Assembly: GCA_902800005.1 (NCBI GenBank)
Contig: CADCCP010000010.1
Span: 1-64,000 of the forward strand
DNA length: 64,000 bases
Direction of reading: 5' to 3'
Source: an uncultured Ruminococcus sp.
Lineage (GTDB): Bacteria; Bacillota; Clostridia; Oscillospirales; Acutalibacteraceae
The translations under genes and the position numbers were made by a program. This document shows positions 26,241 through 36,432 of this stretch, piece by piece. The notes below the pieces were generated by a model. It was not told the origin of the DNA. It saw nothing but the letters and a program-made list of their open reading frames with translations, and did not search any database. Positions within the stretch are counted from its first letter, which is position 1, and each line of letters opens with the position of its first letter.

Positions 26241-27314
26241 TTATGCGGCTTTTTGTGGGGCAGGGGCGGTGGTGTTGAGTTGTTCGGCAGAGGTGATTTT
26301 AGTGACGGTATAGCCCTGTTTTTCAAGGAGAGAAACAATGCCGTCATCATCTAAGAAATGTGCCGTTCCGACAACAAGCATGACGGTTTTTCCGCTTTTG
26401 ATGTATTCAACGAGTTTTTCTGTCATGCCCTTGTTTCTGTCGGTGAGGATTGCCTTGTTGTATTCCTCAAGCATGGCTTTTTCTTCTTCCGTCAGATCTT
26501 CCTCGTCAGGCTGGTCATCATTGACATCAAGTTCGGTTATTGTGCCTGCTTTCCACTTTGCATAGAGGTCTTTGAGCTGTTGTGCAAGTTTGCCGATCGC
26601 CCCTTCCTCTGCATAAGATGACATCATCATTTCAATTATGCTGTCCGAAAGACCGTTGAACATACTCATCTGGAAATCCATTGATTCGACTTCTTCAATA
26701 TTCTTTTTGTCGGCTTTTGCACGATTAGTCAACGTCATGTCAACGCCTTTTGTTGCATTCAGCCCTGCTTCTGTAATGGCAATGTTTTCAATAAGGCTTT
26801 CCCACATCATCGGCTTGTAATAGTCGTAAAGAGAATTGTACATACCTTTTTCCTGAAGTATCTGCACAAGTTTATTGTAAGTGTTCTCTGAGATATGGTC
26901 TTTGATAGTCGTGCCGTCAGAGTAGATGATGTCCGTCAGCATGGACGAAGAAGCAGTTATGTCATTGTACAGATTTGACATATCTATCTCAAATGCAAGA
27001 GTATCGCTGTCGGCATAGGCTTTTTCAAAGTAGTCGGGCATATGATCGACGGCATTGTCACCTGCATGGATAGAACCGAACAGATAGGCGTAATTGCCGT
27101 TTTTATCTTCAGCCTTCCACATGAGAGGAGTTATGGCATTTTCGGACTTTTCGGAGGTGTCGGGATCTGTGTGGCTTGCCTGTGAAACGTCAGATATTTG
27201 TGAAGACTCTATCTGAAAGAGTTCTTTTTTTTCAACGTGCTTGCAGCCGCCGAGAACGGGAATTATGAGTGTTGTCACGGCAAGCAGTCCACACAGGGGT
27301 TTCTTGAATTTCAT
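26241..27314 (-). CDS. TraB/GumN-family lipoprotein
   Basis: 357 residues. The lipoprotein signal MKFKKPLCGLLAVTTLIIPV ends in a VLGGC lipobox. The TraB/GumN domain shows LFGSIHAGDNAVDHMPDYF, then LAFEIDM, and the C-terminal VMLVVGTAHFLDDDGIVSLL block with the conserved GxxH. Relatives are membrane-tethered, possibly metal-dependent proteases; activity here is not proven. It lies in a surface-protein cluster and its 3' end faces the inverted heptad repeat. Confidence 0.9.
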   Translation of the reverse strand: MKFKKPLCGLLAVTTLIIPVLGGCKHVEKKELFQIESSQISDVSQASHTDPDTSEKSENAITPLMWKAEDKNGNYAYLFGSIHAGDNAVDHMPDYFEKAYADSDTLAFEIDMSNLYNDITASSSMLTDIIYSDGTTIKDHISENTYNKLVQILQEKGMYNSLYDYYKPMMWESLIENIAITEAGLNATKGVDMTLTNRAKADKKNIEEVESMDFQMSMFNGLSDSIIEMMMSSYAEEGAIGKLAQQLKDLYAKWKAGTITELDVNDDQPDEEDLTEEEKAMLEEYNKAILTDRNKGMTEKLVEYIKSGKTVMLVVGTAHFLDDDGIVSLLEKQGYTVTKITSAEQLNTTAPAPQKAA

Positions 27315-27337
27315 ATATGCAACTGTCCTTTCTGAAT

Positions 27338-27374
27338 AAAGGGCACCGCCTTATGATGTGCAGTACCCTTGTGA
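27338..27374 (-). terminator. Hairpin between the 27388 gene and the TraB-like gene
   Basis: AAGGG-AC-GC and GC-GT-CCCTT arms (imperfect) lie immediately before the TraB-like gene on the minus strand, downstream of the small gene. Confidence 0.5.
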
Positions 27375-27387
27375 AAAAATCATTTTT

Positions 27388-27594
27388 TTATTTTTTTTTG
27401 TTTCCGACTGCAAGGAGAATGACCACGACAAGTGCTGCCACAGCTATTGCCGCAATAGCGATTATAAGTACGGTAGAATTATCGCCTGTGTCAAAATTCT
27501 GTTGTGCACTTGCGGCGTTTGCGGTAATGGGGCAGAGGAGGAATATTGCCGTCATCATGGACAAAAGGCAGTATAATTTTTTCTTGATACTCAT
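27388..27594 (-). CDS. Small secreted protein with TGD-type membrane tail
   Basis: 68 residues: a signal peptide (MSIKKKLYCLLSMMTAIFLL to ANA), about ten residues of mature N-terminus (SAQQNFDTGDNST), then one hydrophobic helix and the tail GNKKK. It is little more than a signal peptide joined to a TGD-helix-Lys sorting-like signal. AAAGGAG supports the ATG at 27594. The function is unknown. It could be the remnant of a larger surface protein or a genuine small membrane protein. Confidence 0.7.
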   Translation of the reverse strand: MSIKKKLYCLLSMMTAIFLLCPITANAASAQQNFDTGDNSTVLIIAIAAIAVAALVVVILLAVGNKKK

Positions 27595-27622
27595 TTTTTC
27601 AGCACTCCTTTTCTGTAAAAAA

Positions 27623-27651
27623 GAGGACATTGCCAAAAGACAATGCCCCCT
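27623..27651 (-). terminator. Terminator of the 27682 surface-protein gene
   Basis: GGGCATTG pairs with CAATGTCC(T) across an eight-base loop on the minus strand and is followed by six T. Confidence 0.75.
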
Positions 27652-27681
27652 TATGTAAACTTCATTCCATACTGTCAGGAA

Positions 27682-28443
27682 TTATTTTGCACTCTTCTTT
27701 GACTTGGAAGCTACGATAGCTGTACCGAGAGCAGCTGCACCGATGATGCCGAATACTGCAACTGTTGCAGTAGAATCACCTGTATTTACGCCGCCATTGT
27801 TAGCACCGTTGTTGCTGCCGTTATTGTCGCCGTTGTTGCCGTTGCTTCCGTTATTGCCGCCATTGCTGTTGCCGCCGTTATTGCCGCCGTTGCTTACATC
27901 GCTGGGCTGACCGGGATCAACCTTGCCGTTTTTAACGAGTACATAGTATGAGAAGTGGGGAGCCTTGAAGCTCATTACACCGTTGACATCTTTTGCAAGT
28001 TCGTCGAGACCTGTGCCTTCTTCATAGATATAAACTACTTCATAGGGAGCATTCATATCGTGAGATGTGATCTTTACATCAACACCTGCATTTGCGAAAG
28101 CGACATTGTCACCGTCTGCATCCTGGAAGAATACATCAAGGATCTCGCTGGTTGCAACATCAGCAAGACCTGCAACAGCAGCCTCAATATCAACATTAGT
28201 AACAACATTTGCACCGAAAGTAAGCTCTTCGCCTGCTGCGATAACATCTGCGGGAACGTCTGCATCAATGGTAACATCGTTGATAGTAACACTGAAGTGT
28301 GTGACCTTGCCGGGTTCAACAACGATCGTCTGTTTAGCTGTATCGGTCGTTGTACCGGGAGCTATAGCACTTACGGATACTGCTGCGGCAGAAACTGCCA
28401 TCGCTACTGTAAGAGCAGCTGCAAAAATTTTTTTAGTGTTCAT
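27682..28443 (-). CDS. Secreted surface protein with Asn/Gly linker and VNTGD tail
   Basis: 253 residues. The signal peptide ends at VSVSA. A mature domain of about 140 residues (ADVPADVIAAGEEL...ILDVFFQDADGDNV...PHFSYYVLVKNGK) resembles beta-rich surface modules but has no family I can name. A linker of N and G repeats is followed by NTGDST, a hydrophobic helix and SKSKKSAK, the same sorting-like ending as the proteins at 23912 and 27388. AGGAGG nine bases upstream fixes the ATG at 28443. A promoter (TTGACA, 18 bp, TATTAT) lies at 28490-28519. Confidence 0.82.
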   Translation of the reverse strand: MNTKKIFAAALTVAMAVSAAAVSVSAIAPGTTTDTAKQTIVVEPGKVTHFSVTINDVTIDADVPADVIAAGEELTFGANVVTNVDIEAAVAGLADVATSEILDVFFQDADGDNVAFANAGVDVKITSHDMNAPYEVVYIYEEGTGLDELAKDVNGVMSFKAPHFSYYVLVKNGKVDPGQPSDVSNGGNNGGNSNGGNNGSNGNNGDNNGSNNGANNGGVNTGDSTATVAVFGIIGAAALGTAIVASKSKKSAK

Positions 28444-28489
28444 CGTAAACATCCTCCTAAAAATAAATGTAATTGTTCTGAACAACAAT

Positions 28490-28519
28490 ATAATACCACA
28501 TCGGTTACAAGTTTGTCAA
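28490..28519 (-). promoter_or_regulatory. Promoter of the 27682 surface-protein gene
   Basis: Minus-strand TTGACA (28514-28519) and TATTAT (28490-28495) are 18 bp apart. A 13-bp palindrome TTGTTC-N-GAACAA follows in the leader (near 28473-28485) and could be an operator. Confidence 0.7.
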
Positions 28520-28684
28520 CGATTATGTGGAGAAAAACACAGGAAATATAATGATTTTTTTGTGCAAAAACGCCTTTTTCCGTCATTTCGTCCTCAACGG
28601 ACATCATATTGTGTCAAATATTTATGTGCTGAATACATTATACAACTCTTGATACGATTTGTCAATTGCCATTTTATGTTAAAC

Positions 28685-31600
28685 TTATTCAATACTTTTG
28701 AGGGATTCGACCATACTTATCTTATTCATTTTGAAGTACATGATGAAGTTGACGAGCATCGAAAAAGCGAGTGTCAGCAGAAATCCCCATACATAGCTCA
28801 ACGGTCCTATCAACTTGGGGAACATGACGTTGTTCATCTGTATGGAGCTTACGATGAAGCCTGTCAGCATATTGCCCATGAACAAGCCTGCAAATGCTCC
28901 TGCGACCGTCAGCACGATATTTTCACGATATATATAATTGGCTGTTTCAAAGCTGTAAAATCCGAGTACCTTGATAGTGGCGATCTCTCTCACTCTTTCG
29001 GCAATATTGATATTCGTCAGATTATACAGCACGACCATTGCAAGAAGTCCTGCACAGAATATCATGACAAATACAACGATATTCAAGGAGTTGAGTGTAT
29101 CCATGATAGCATCTACCTGTTCGGAGATGAGGGATACCGTGACGACATCGTCATATTTCATAAAGTCATTTGCCATTTCATGCTGCAAATTTTTTGCATT
29201 CTCAGCCACCGTTGCAAGCACCACATTATATTCCATCTTATTTCCCGTGAGGTCTTCATAACATTTCGGTGTCATATATATAAAGTTGCCTGCATAGTTT
29301 TCAGTTATAGCCGATACTCTGCACTCATAGCTTTCATCATCTGTTTTCATATGCAGCATATCTCCCGTTTTTACTTTCAGAACATCACTCATTCTTTCAT
29401 CTATGATGACACCGCTGTCCTCAAGTGAAAAGCGTTCATGGGTTTTCCTGTCACGCAAAATGAACATTTTTTGAAATTCCTCACTGTCACCGCCTATGAT
29501 TATCCTTGCACCGATGGTGACAGATGAATTTTTGGATGTGGTCTCGCTCCAGCCCATGTATGTCAGCATAGCTTTGCCTATCCTGTCATCTTCACGGAAT
29601 TTCTCCATTATATCTTTTTTTTGTTCGGGAGTGCCTTTTTCTGAAAGTGCATATATCTGCTCATATTTCGTAAGATCGACATATTGCAGGTCACCTATTG
29701 ATCTTATGGAGTCCATCATTCCGAAGCCCGACACGATAAGAGCCGTACAGCCTGCAACGCCTATTACCGTCATGAAAAATTTTGCTTTATACCTGAACAG
29801 ATTTCTTGCCGTCACTTTTGAAGTGAAGTTCAGCCTTTTCCATAAAGGCGTTATGTATTCCAATAAAATTCTTTTGCCGGGCTTGGGGGACTTCGGACGC
29901 ATGAGTGTAGCGGGGGCAAGTCTGAGATCGTTCCTGCATGAGATCACCGCCACAAGACATATGCATATAACTGCCACTATCGAAGAAATAATAAAGCTGT
30001 TCCAAGATATGACCAGCTTTGTTTTGGGAAGAAGGTACATAACTCCGTATGCATCAACGATGATCTCAGGCAGAGTGAAAACACCTGCCAGACCGCCTGT
30101 GATACATCCTCCTATGCCTGCCGTACCTGCATATATCAGATATTTTGCAGATATATCTCTGTTGGAGTATCCGAGAGCCTTGAGAGTGCCTATTTCTGTA
30201 CGCCTTTCTTCGACCATTCTCGACATAGTTGTCAGACATACAAGTGAAGCGACTATCAGAAAAAACAGTGGAAATACCTTTGCTACGTTGTCAACACGCT
30301 GTGCATCTTCTTCCAGACCTGTGTAACCGACATTATCATCACGGTCATATACATACCATTTGGCATTTTCCAGCTTATCAATTTTCTTTTGAGCGTCGTC
30401 AAGCTTTTTTTCACCGTCTGCAAGCTGTTTTTCAGCCTCTTTTCTGCCGTTTTCAAGTTCCTCCCTTGCAGACTGTAATTTTTTGAGAGCCTCCTGTTTT
30501 TGTGTTTCAAGCTCGGCTTTGCCTTTTTCAAGTTCCTTTTCACCCTCATCAAGCTGTGTCTGAGCCTTCTGAAGTTCCATCAAGCCTGTATTCATACCTA
30601 TCTGCAATTCAAGTTCTCCTGAACTTAACTGCTTTTCAGCTTCTTCGAGCTGTAATTTTGCATCATTCAACTGTTTTGCACCATCGGCTTTTTGTGTCAG
30701 AAATTCCTCTTTGGCACTTTCAAGCTGCTGTTTGGCATCATTAAGCTGTTTTTCACCGTCAGAAAGTTGTGCCATGCTGTCATCATACTGTTCCTGATAG
30801 TCTGCAAGCTGCTCTTCATACTCTGCCAAACGCTTGTTCAATGTATTCGCATCACCCATGACACCTATATTTTTCATTTGTCTGAGTGCAGACTTTATAT
30901 TGTCTATACTGTTCTGAGCAATATCAATGCCCGACTGCAATAATTTAAGTTTACTTTCCGCCTGAGGCTTGGTGGTCTTGTAAAACAGTTCGTACTGCAT
31001 ATCAAATTCTTTTTGTGCAGAGTCGAGTTTACTTTGAGCCTGCTCTATCTTTGAATTGTATTCAAGCAAGCCTTTTTCATACTCCGATTTGCCTTTTGCA
31101 TACTTTTCACGACCGTCTGCAAGCTGTTGTTTGCCGTCATTTATCTTTGCAGTATACTCTGCTTTGCCTTCTTCAAGTTTTTTTCTGCCTTCTTCAAGTT
31201 CCTTTTCACCGTCTGCTATCTTTTTTTCACCTTCGGCTATCTTTTCTTCAAACTCTTTCTCCCCGTCGGCAAGCTGTTTTTCACCGTCGGCGATTTTCTT
31301 CAAAGCCTCGTCTTTTTTTTCAGTGAACTCTTTTTTTGCCGTTTCAAGTTCATTTTTTGCATCAGCAAAAGTCGTGCTTTTAAATCGGGCTGTACAATCC
31401 TTTGAAAGCTCTTCAAACACCTTTTTTTCACCGTCTATAATATCCTTGTATTCGTCCGACACGGTAGAAGCAACACTTGTTGAAGCGTCCGTCAATATGA
31501 ATATTTTCGTGTATCTCTCAGATACAAATTCTTCCGGTTTGATAAGCATATAAAATGATATACTTCCTCCGCCGACATTTGTACTTCCCCTTGAGTACAT

Positions 31601-32158
31601 CAGATACATCGGTGTATCTGCAAGACCGACTATTTTATATTCAAGATGTTTTATAAAATCAGTTGTCGGAGTATTTTCGACTTTTTCGCTGAAAGTAACA
31701 GTGTCGCCGATTTTAATGCCGCTGAGTTTTGCATAATAGCTGTCAAGCAGACATTCATTTGCTTTTTGAGGTATTCTGCCCTCTTTCAGCAGCGGTATAT
31801 TTATCTGTGACTTTTCATCGGGAAGTGCCATTACACGCACAACTGTATCAACATCGCCCTCATTAACGATCAGATCTGAAAAATACGATGGCATGACCTC
31901 TCTCACAAAATCAAGCTGTTTTATATCCTCAACATCTTTTTCGTCAAATCCGACTGTTGAAATAAGGCTTATATCCATGAGTTTCTGATCTTCAAAATAC
32001 TGTCGTGCAGTTTCTATCATGCTCGGACAGGCAGATTTGACACCTGTGAAAAATCCCACGCTTATCCCTATTATCGCAAACATGGAAATAAATCTTGATT
32101 TGTTTCTTGAAATTTCCCTTAATATATTTTTCCTTAAAGACTTCTTTTTTCCTTTCAT
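28685..32158 (-). CDS. ABC transporter permease with FtsX domains and long extracellular coiled coil
   Basis: 1157 residues. The N-terminal transmembrane helix (SRFISMFAIIGISVGFF) precedes a MacB-like periplasmic-type domain. A very long coiled coil follows (about 270-640) rich in ADGEKxL and EEGKxEL heptads. The first FtsX core of three helices (FLIVASLVCLTTMSRM...ERRTEIGTLKALGYSNR) is followed by a second one near the end (ERVREIATIKVLGFYS...). Such two-FtsX permeases work with a MacB/LolD-like ATPase, here the next gene upstream. Substrates include peptides or lipids; it may also act mechanically at the wall. The ATG at 32158 has GGGGAG seven bases upstream. It ends 27 bp after the ATPase gene. 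Confidence 0.92.
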   Translation of the reverse strand: MKGKKKSLRKNILREISRNKSRFISMFAIIGISVGFFTGVKSACPSMIETARQYFEDQKLMDISLISTVGFDEKDVEDIKQLDFVREVMPSYFSDLIVNEGDVDTVVRVMALPDEKSQINIPLLKEGRIPQKANECLLDSYYAKLSGIKIGDTVTFSEKVENTPTTDFIKHLEYKIVGLADTPMYLMYSRGSTNVGGGSISFYMLIKPEEFVSERYTKIFILTDASTSVASTVSDEYKDIIDGEKKVFEELSKDCTARFKSTTFADAKNELETAKKEFTEKKDEALKKIADGEKQLADGEKEFEEKIAEGEKKIADGEKELEEGRKKLEEGKAEYTAKINDGKQQLADGREKYAKGKSEYEKGLLEYNSKIEQAQSKLDSAQKEFDMQYELFYKTTKPQAESKLKLLQSGIDIAQNSIDNIKSALRQMKNIGVMGDANTLNKRLAEYEEQLADYQEQYDDSMAQLSDGEKQLNDAKQQLESAKEEFLTQKADGAKQLNDAKLQLEEAEKQLSSGELELQIGMNTGLMELQKAQTQLDEGEKELEKGKAELETQKQEALKKLQSAREELENGRKEAEKQLADGEKKLDDAQKKIDKLENAKWYVYDRDDNVGYTGLEEDAQRVDNVAKVFPLFFLIVASLVCLTTMSRMVEERRTEIGTLKALGYSNRDISAKYLIYAGTAGIGGCITGGLAGVFTLPEIIVDAYGVMYLLPKTKLVISWNSFIISSIVAVICICLVAVISCRNDLRLAPATLMRPKSPKPGKRILLEYITPLWKRLNFTSKVTARNLFRYKAKFFMTVIGVAGCTALIVSGFGMMDSIRSIGDLQYVDLTKYEQIYALSEKGTPEQKKDIMEKFREDDRIGKAMLTYMGWSETTSKNSSVTIGARIIIGGDSEEFQKMFILRDRKTHERFSLEDSGVIIDERMSDVLKVKTGDMLHMKTDDESYECRVSAITENYAGNFIYMTPKCYEDLTGNKMEYNVVLATVAENAKNLQHEMANDFMKYDDVVTVSLISEQVDAIMDTLNSLNIVVFVMIFCAGLLAMVVLYNLTNINIAERVREIATIKVLGFYSFETANYIYRENIVLTVAGAFAGLFMGNMLTGFIVSSIQMNNVMFPKLIGPLSYVWGFLLTLAFSMLVNFIMYFKMNKISMVESLKSIE

Positions 32159-32185
32159 TTTCACTCTCCCCATATCATAATTGCA

Positions 32186-32890
32186 TTACCATTCTATCTG
32201 TTCAACGGGCATGGGGGAGGGATTTACAACATTACTGATGACCTTTCCGCTTTTCATGCTTATTACACGGTTTGCCATAGGCGTTATTGCGGAGTTGTGT
32301 GTGATAAGCACTACTGTCATTCCATCCTCTATGCACCTTGTCTGGAGCAGTTTCAGGATATTCTTGCCTGTATTGTAGTCCAATGCACCCGTCGGCTCGT
32401 CACATAAGAGAAGTTTCGGTTTTTTTGCCAAAGCCCTTGCAATAGATACTCTTTGCTGTTCACCGCCCGAAAGCTGTGATGGAAAGTTATTTTTTCTGTC
32501 GGCAAGTCCCACGCTGTCAAGGACTGTATCAGCATCAAGATGGTCACGGCATATCTGTGTAGCAAGCTCGACATTTTCTTTTGCAGTAAGATTCGGAATA
32601 AGATTATAAAACTGGAATACAAATCCTATATCATATCTTCTGTATGAGGCAAGATCATGTTTATTCAGATGGCTTATATCCTTTCCGCCTACAATTATTT
32701 TTCCCTCGTCACAACTGTCGATACCGCCGAGTATGTTCAAAACTGTTGTTTTACCTGCACCGCTCAATCCCACGATAACGGCAAATTCTCCCTCGTCAAT
32801 GGAAAAATCCACACCGTCAGCCGCCGTTATGGTGACTTCGCCCATTTTGTACCGTTTATATACATTCTCGAATTTCACAAAATCCTTCAT
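32186..32890 (-). CDS. ABC transporter ATP-binding protein (MacB/LolD type)
   Basis: 234 residues. Walker A is GLSGAGKTT, the Q-loop [14 protein letters not shown], the signature LSGGEQQR, Walker [12 protein letters not shown], and the H-loop His is in VLITHNSA. It is the partner of the permease at 28685, expressed as the first gene of the pair. The downstream gap of 27 bp suggests one transcript. Confidence 0.96.
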   Translation of the reverse strand: MKDFVKFENVYKRYKMGEVTITAADGVDFSIDEGEFAVIVGLSGAGKTTVLNILGGIDSCDEGKIIVGGKDISHLNKHDLASYRRYDIGFVFQFYNLIPNLTAKENVELATQICRDHLDADTVLDSVGLADRKNNFPSQLSGGEQQRVSIARALAKKPKLLLCDEPTGALDYNTGKNILKLLQTRCIEDGMTVVLITHNSAITPMANRVISMKSGKVISNVVNPSPMPVEQIEW

Positions 32891-32949
32891 TGTGTTTCAT
32901 TCCTTTCCTGCTATTAACAATAACACAAATCTTATTGCAAATCAAGAAA

Positions 32950-32981
32950 AAAATAGGCGGACTGTTCATTGAACAGTCCGC
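32950..32981 (-). terminator. Terminator of the yqeK-rsfS-leuS operon
   Basis: GCGGACTGTTC pairs with GAACAGTCCGC around a three-base loop; the minus strand continues with a T-run. Confidence 0.88.
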
Positions 32982-32990
32982 TTTAATGAT

Positions 32991-35402
32991 TTATTTTGCA
33001 ACTATATTAACGAGTTTGCCTTTTACATATATTTCTTTAACTATGTTCTTTCCGTCAAGGAATGAATTAACTTTTTCGCTCTGTTTTGCAAGTGACACAG
33101 CACCCTGCTGGTCAATATCAACAGGCACGACAATTTTATCTCTTATTTTGCCGTTGACCTGTACGGCAATTTCAACCGTGTTTTCAACGCACTTGCTTTC
33201 ATCGTATGTCGGGAACTCCGATACCGATACAAAGCCTTTACCGAGATTTTTAACGCTCCAAACTTCTTCTGCCGCATGAGGTGCAAACAAACTCATGAGT
33301 TTTGTAAATATTTCAAGTTCTTTTCTTGTAATGCTGTTTGTGGCATAAATGTCATTGATAAGCGACATCAAAGCGGCGATAGCCGTGTTGAACTTGAGGT
33401 TTTCAACGTCTTCACCGACTTTTTTGATAGTCTTGTGGAAAGCACTCTCCAATGCGGGACGGATATTATTATCCTCTGTCATGATGTCGGTCAAGCCCAT
33501 GAAACGCTCAATGAATCTGCGGCAGCCTTTGATACTGCTTGAACTCCACGGAGCAGCATTCTCAAAGTCACCTATGAACATCTCAAATGTACGCATTGTA
33601 TCGGCACCGTATGTGTCAACTATCTCATCGGGATTTACGACATTTCCCCTTGATTTACTCATTTTTCCGCCGTCTTCCCCCAAAATCATACCGTGACTTG
33701 TACGCTTTGCATACGGTTCAGGTGTGGGAACAACTTTTATATCATAAAGGAATTTATGCCAGAAACGGCTGTAAAGCAAGTGCAAAGTAGTATGTTCCAT
33801 ACCGCCGTTGTACCAATCGACAGGTGACCAGTATTTGAGGGCTTCGGGGCTTGCAAGAGCATTATCGTTATGGGGGTCCATATATCTGAGGAAATACCAT
33901 GAAGAACCTGCCCACTGAGGCATGGTATCCGTTTCACGTTTAGCATCTGCACCGCATTTCGGACACTTTGTATTTACCCAATCCGTCATAGTTGCCAAAG
34001 GTGATTCACCGTTATCTGTCGGTTCATATGACTCTACATTGGGCAATTCAAGCGGCAATTCGCTTTCATCAAGCGGTACTGCACCGCAGCACGGACAATG
34101 TACTATCGGGATAGGTTCACCCCAGTATCTCTGACGGGAGAACACCCAGTCACGCAGTTTGAAATTGACCTTTGCATGACCTTTACCTGTTTCTTCGAGT
34201 TTTTCAATAATTTTCTTTTTAGCATCGTCTACGGAAAGTCCGTCAAGATAATCGGAATTTACGAGAATACCTGTTGCACAATCCGTGAAAGCTGCTTTCT
34301 GAACATCTTCACCGCCCTTGACGACTTCAATTATCGGCAAATCAAATTTCTTTGCAAAATCCCAGTCACGGGTATCATGTGCGGGAACTGCCATAATTGC
34401 ACCTGTACCGTATGAAACAAGTACATAGTCTGATATAAATATCGGTATCTGCCTGTTATTAACGGGATTTATAGCTTCAACGCCGTCTATTTTAACACCT
34501 GTTTTATCTTTTGCAACTTCCGTTCTCTCAAAGTCGGATTTCTTTGAAGCAGCTTCTTGATAAGCCCTTATCTCGTCCATGTTTTTTATAACAGAGGAAA
34601 GTTTTTCGATAAGGGGGTGTTCGGGAGAGATTACCATATAAGTTGCACCGAAAAGCGTATCGGGACGAGTTGTATAAACTGTGAGTGTATCGCCTGTTGT
34701 AGTGGTGAAGTCAACTTCCGCACCTGTTGATCTGCCTATCCAGTTTTTCTGCTGAGCCTTTACTCTTTCGGGATAGTCTACCAGATCCAGATCTTTTATA
34801 AGCCTGTCAGCGTATGCGGTGATTTTCAGCATCCACTGTGACTTTACTTTTCTGACGACTTCACTTCCGCATCTCTCACAACCGCCGTTAACGACTTCCT
34901 CATTTGCAAGAACGCATTTACATGATGTACACCAGTTTACAGCCATTTCCTTTTTGTAGGCAAGACCGTTTTTGAACAACTGCAAGAAGATCCACTGTGT
35001 CCATTTGTAATATTTCGGATCGGTAGTATTTATCTCTCTGCTCCAGTCAAAAGACAATCCGAGTGACTGAAGCTGACTTTTAAATCTTGCGACATTCTTT
35101 TTAGTAACTTCCTTCGGGTGAACGTGGTTTTTAATAGCAAAGTTTTCTGTCGGCAAGCCGAAAGCGTCCCAACCTATCGGATAAAGCACGTTATAGCCCT
35201 GCATACGTTTTTTTCTTGCGATGATGTCAAGAGCCGTATAGGAACGTGGGTGACCTACATGAAGTCCCTGACCTGATGGGTAAGGAAACTCTATCAACGT
35301 ATAGAATTTCGGTTTTTTGCTGTTTTCTTCGGCATGGAAAATTCCGTTGTCTTCCCATGCTTTCTGCCATTTCTGTTCAATGGACTTGTGCTCGTATTTC
35401 AT
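32991..35402 (-). CDS. leuS: Leucyl-tRNA synthetase
   Basis: 803 residues, class I synthetase charging tRNA-Leu. HIGH-type motif in [14 protein letters not shown], zinc-like cysteines in [22 protein letters not shown]1 editing domain with the conserved Thr-rich and [18 protein letters not shown] segments, KMSKS motif KMSKSRGN, and the C-terminal anticodon region are all present. No T-box leader is seen; the gene follows rsfS by two bases and depends on the operon promoter at 36385-36413. Confidence 0.97.
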   Translation of the reverse strand: MKYEHKSIEQKWQKAWEDNGIFHAEENSKKPKFYTLIEFPYPSGQGLHVGHPRSYTALDIIARKKRMQGYNVLYPIGWDAFGLPTENFAIKNHVHPKEVTKKNVARFKSQLQSLGLSFDWSREINTTDPKYYKWTQWIFLQLFKNGLAYKKEMAVNWCTSCKCVLANEEVVNGGCERCGSEVVRKVKSQWMLKITAYADRLIKDLDLVDYPERVKAQQKNWIGRSTGAEVDFTTTTGDTLTVYTTRPDTLFGATYMVISPEHPLIEKLSSVIKNMDEIRAYQEAASKKSDFERTEVAKDKTGVKIDGVEAINPVNNRQIPIFISDYVLVSYGTGAIMAVPAHDTRDWDFAKKFDLPIIEVVKGGEDVQKAAFTDCATGILVNSDYLDGLSVDDAKKKIIEKLEETGKGHAKVNFKLRDWVFSRQRYWGEPIPIVHCPCCGAVPLDESELPLELPNVESYEPTDNGESPLATMTDWVNTKCPKCGADAKRETDTMPQWAGSSWYFLRYMDPHNDNALASPEALKYWSPVDWYNGGMEHTTLHLLYSRFWHKFLYDIKVVPTPEPYAKRTSHGMILGEDGGKMSKSRGNVVNPDEIVDTYGADTMRTFEMFIGDFENAAPWSSSSIKGCRRFIERFMGLTDIMTEDNNIRPALESAFHKTIKKVGEDVENLKFNTAIAALMSLINDIYATNSITRKELEIFTKLMSLFAPHAAEEVWSVKNLGKGFVSVSEFPTYDESKCVENTVEIAVQVNGKIRDKIVVPVDIDQQGAVSLAKQSEKVNSFLDGKNIVKEIYVKGKLVNIVAK

Positions 35403-35404
35403 TT

Positions 35405-35758
35405 TTATTCCTCTCCTTTTTCTATATCAATGACCTCTCCGTCCTGCCAGAGTCTTTCAAGGTCATAATATTCTCTTGCTTCCTCAGAGAATACATGGAC
35501 TATCACATCAACATAGTCAAGAACTATCCATGTATCCGAGCGATGACCGTCAACGTGAGTAACGCTTATTCCTGCCTCGTCAAGTTTGAATTCCACTTCT
35601 TCTGCAAGCGTTTTAACGTGAGTATTAGAGCCGCCTGCGGCTATGACAAAGTAATCTGTGATAGATGATATATCGGCTATTTTAATGATCTTTATGTCAA
35701 TGCCCTTTTTGCTGTCAAGGACTTTTGCAGCCAGTTTTGCTGTTTCCAAAGATGTCAT
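35405..35758 (-). CDS. rsfS: Ribosome silencing factor RsfS
   Basis: 117 residues. RsfS binds L14 of the 50S subunit and blocks subunit joining in starvation. The family blocks [38 protein letters not shown] and [20 protein letters not shown] are clear. AGGAGG before the ATG at 35758 fixes the start; a longer open frame to 35836 overlaps yqeK. It lies between yqeK and leuS, the order common in Firmicutes. Confidence 0.96.
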   Translation of the reverse strand: MTSLETAKLAAKVLDSKKGIDIKIIKIADISSITDYFVIAAGGSNTHVKTLAEEVEFKLDEAGISVTHVDGHRSDTWIVLDYVDVIVHVFSEEAREYYDLERLWQDGEVIDIEKGEE

Positions 35759-35777
35759 TTTTCTTTCCTCCTGAAAT

Positions 35778-36350
35778 TTATTTCTTTGATCTGAGAGATG
35801 CCATATAATTATATCCCGCAAATGTTTCGGGTGCAATGGTTATTTTTCTCTGTGCAAGGTCGGCTATCGTGAAAGCCATGCCTTCAAGCACCGCTTCATC
35901 AAGGTCTTTATCGGCTATTTTACGCATTCTTTCAACACCGTCATAATCTCTGTCGGCTGATATGAAATCCGCAACAAATATGACTTTTTCAAGAGCGGTC
36001 ATATTTGCCCTGCCTGTCGTGTGATAGCGGACAGCATTGATAATATCTTCATCATTTATGCCAAGTTCAACTTGAACAAATGCACTTCCCGAAATAGCGT
36101 GCCAGAGCTTGCGTGATGAATTTTTAATTTCCAATACCGAAAAACCTGCTTTTTCCATGAGTGCAAGCTGTTCATCATCGGGAGTTTCCTTTGTAGCGTC
36201 ATGCAGGATACCGGCAATTTCGGCTTTCTGTACGTCAGCACCATATTTTTTTGCAAGTCTTACTGCTTCTTTTGCAACATTCTTTGAATGCTTAAAACGT
36301 GCCGACTTCATTCTCTTGCTTATAATTTCCTCATAGTCCTTTACCGTCAA
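35778..36350 (-). CDS. yqeK: YqeK-type HD-domain hydrolase
   Basis: 190 residues. The HD motif appears as FKHSKNVAKEAVRLAKKY and ILHDATKE, with HAISG and the later NAVRYHTTG and FVADFISADR. The family hydrolyses diadenosine tetraphosphate symmetrically to ADP. The start is probably TTG at 36350 (MTVKDYEEI); no ATG sits at the right place, and GGAG is about ten bases upstream. It is the first gene of the yqeK-rsfS-leuS operon. Confidence 0.92.
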   Translation of the reverse strand: MTVKDYEEIISKRMKSARFKHSKNVAKEAVRLAKKYGADVQKAEIAGILHDATKETPDDEQLALMEKAGFSVLEIKNSSRKLWHAISGSAFVQVELGINDEDIINAVRYHTTGRANMTALEKVIFVADFISADRDYDGVERMRKIADKDLDEAVLEGMAFTIADLAQRKITIAPETFAGYNYMASLRSKK

Positions 36351-36384
36351 CTTTGCTCAACTCCGTTTTTTAAACTTCAACACA

Positions 36385-36413
36385 ATTATATCAATAAAAC
36401 TTCCGTGTTGCAA
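36385..36413 (-). promoter_or_regulatory. Sigma-A promoter of yqeK-rsfS-leuS
   Basis: Minus-strand TTGCAA (36408-36413), 17 bp, TATAAT (36385-36390). Confidence 0.8.
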
Positions 36414-36432
36414 GACTATTTTCAAAAAACTA

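Noticed and set aside
28067..29428. A 453-codon ORF opposite the surface protein and ABC permease
   Set aside because: Antisense shadow of two well-supported genes; no ribosome site and unlikely composition (many His, Cys and Ile).
29496..30326. A 276-codon ORF opposite the ABC permease
   Set aside because: Antisense shadow of the FtsX domains; no start signal.
35403..36432. T-box leader for leuS
   Set aside because: No T-box sequence or specifier hairpin was seen; leuS is inside an operon with yqeK and rsfS and only two bases follow rsfS.
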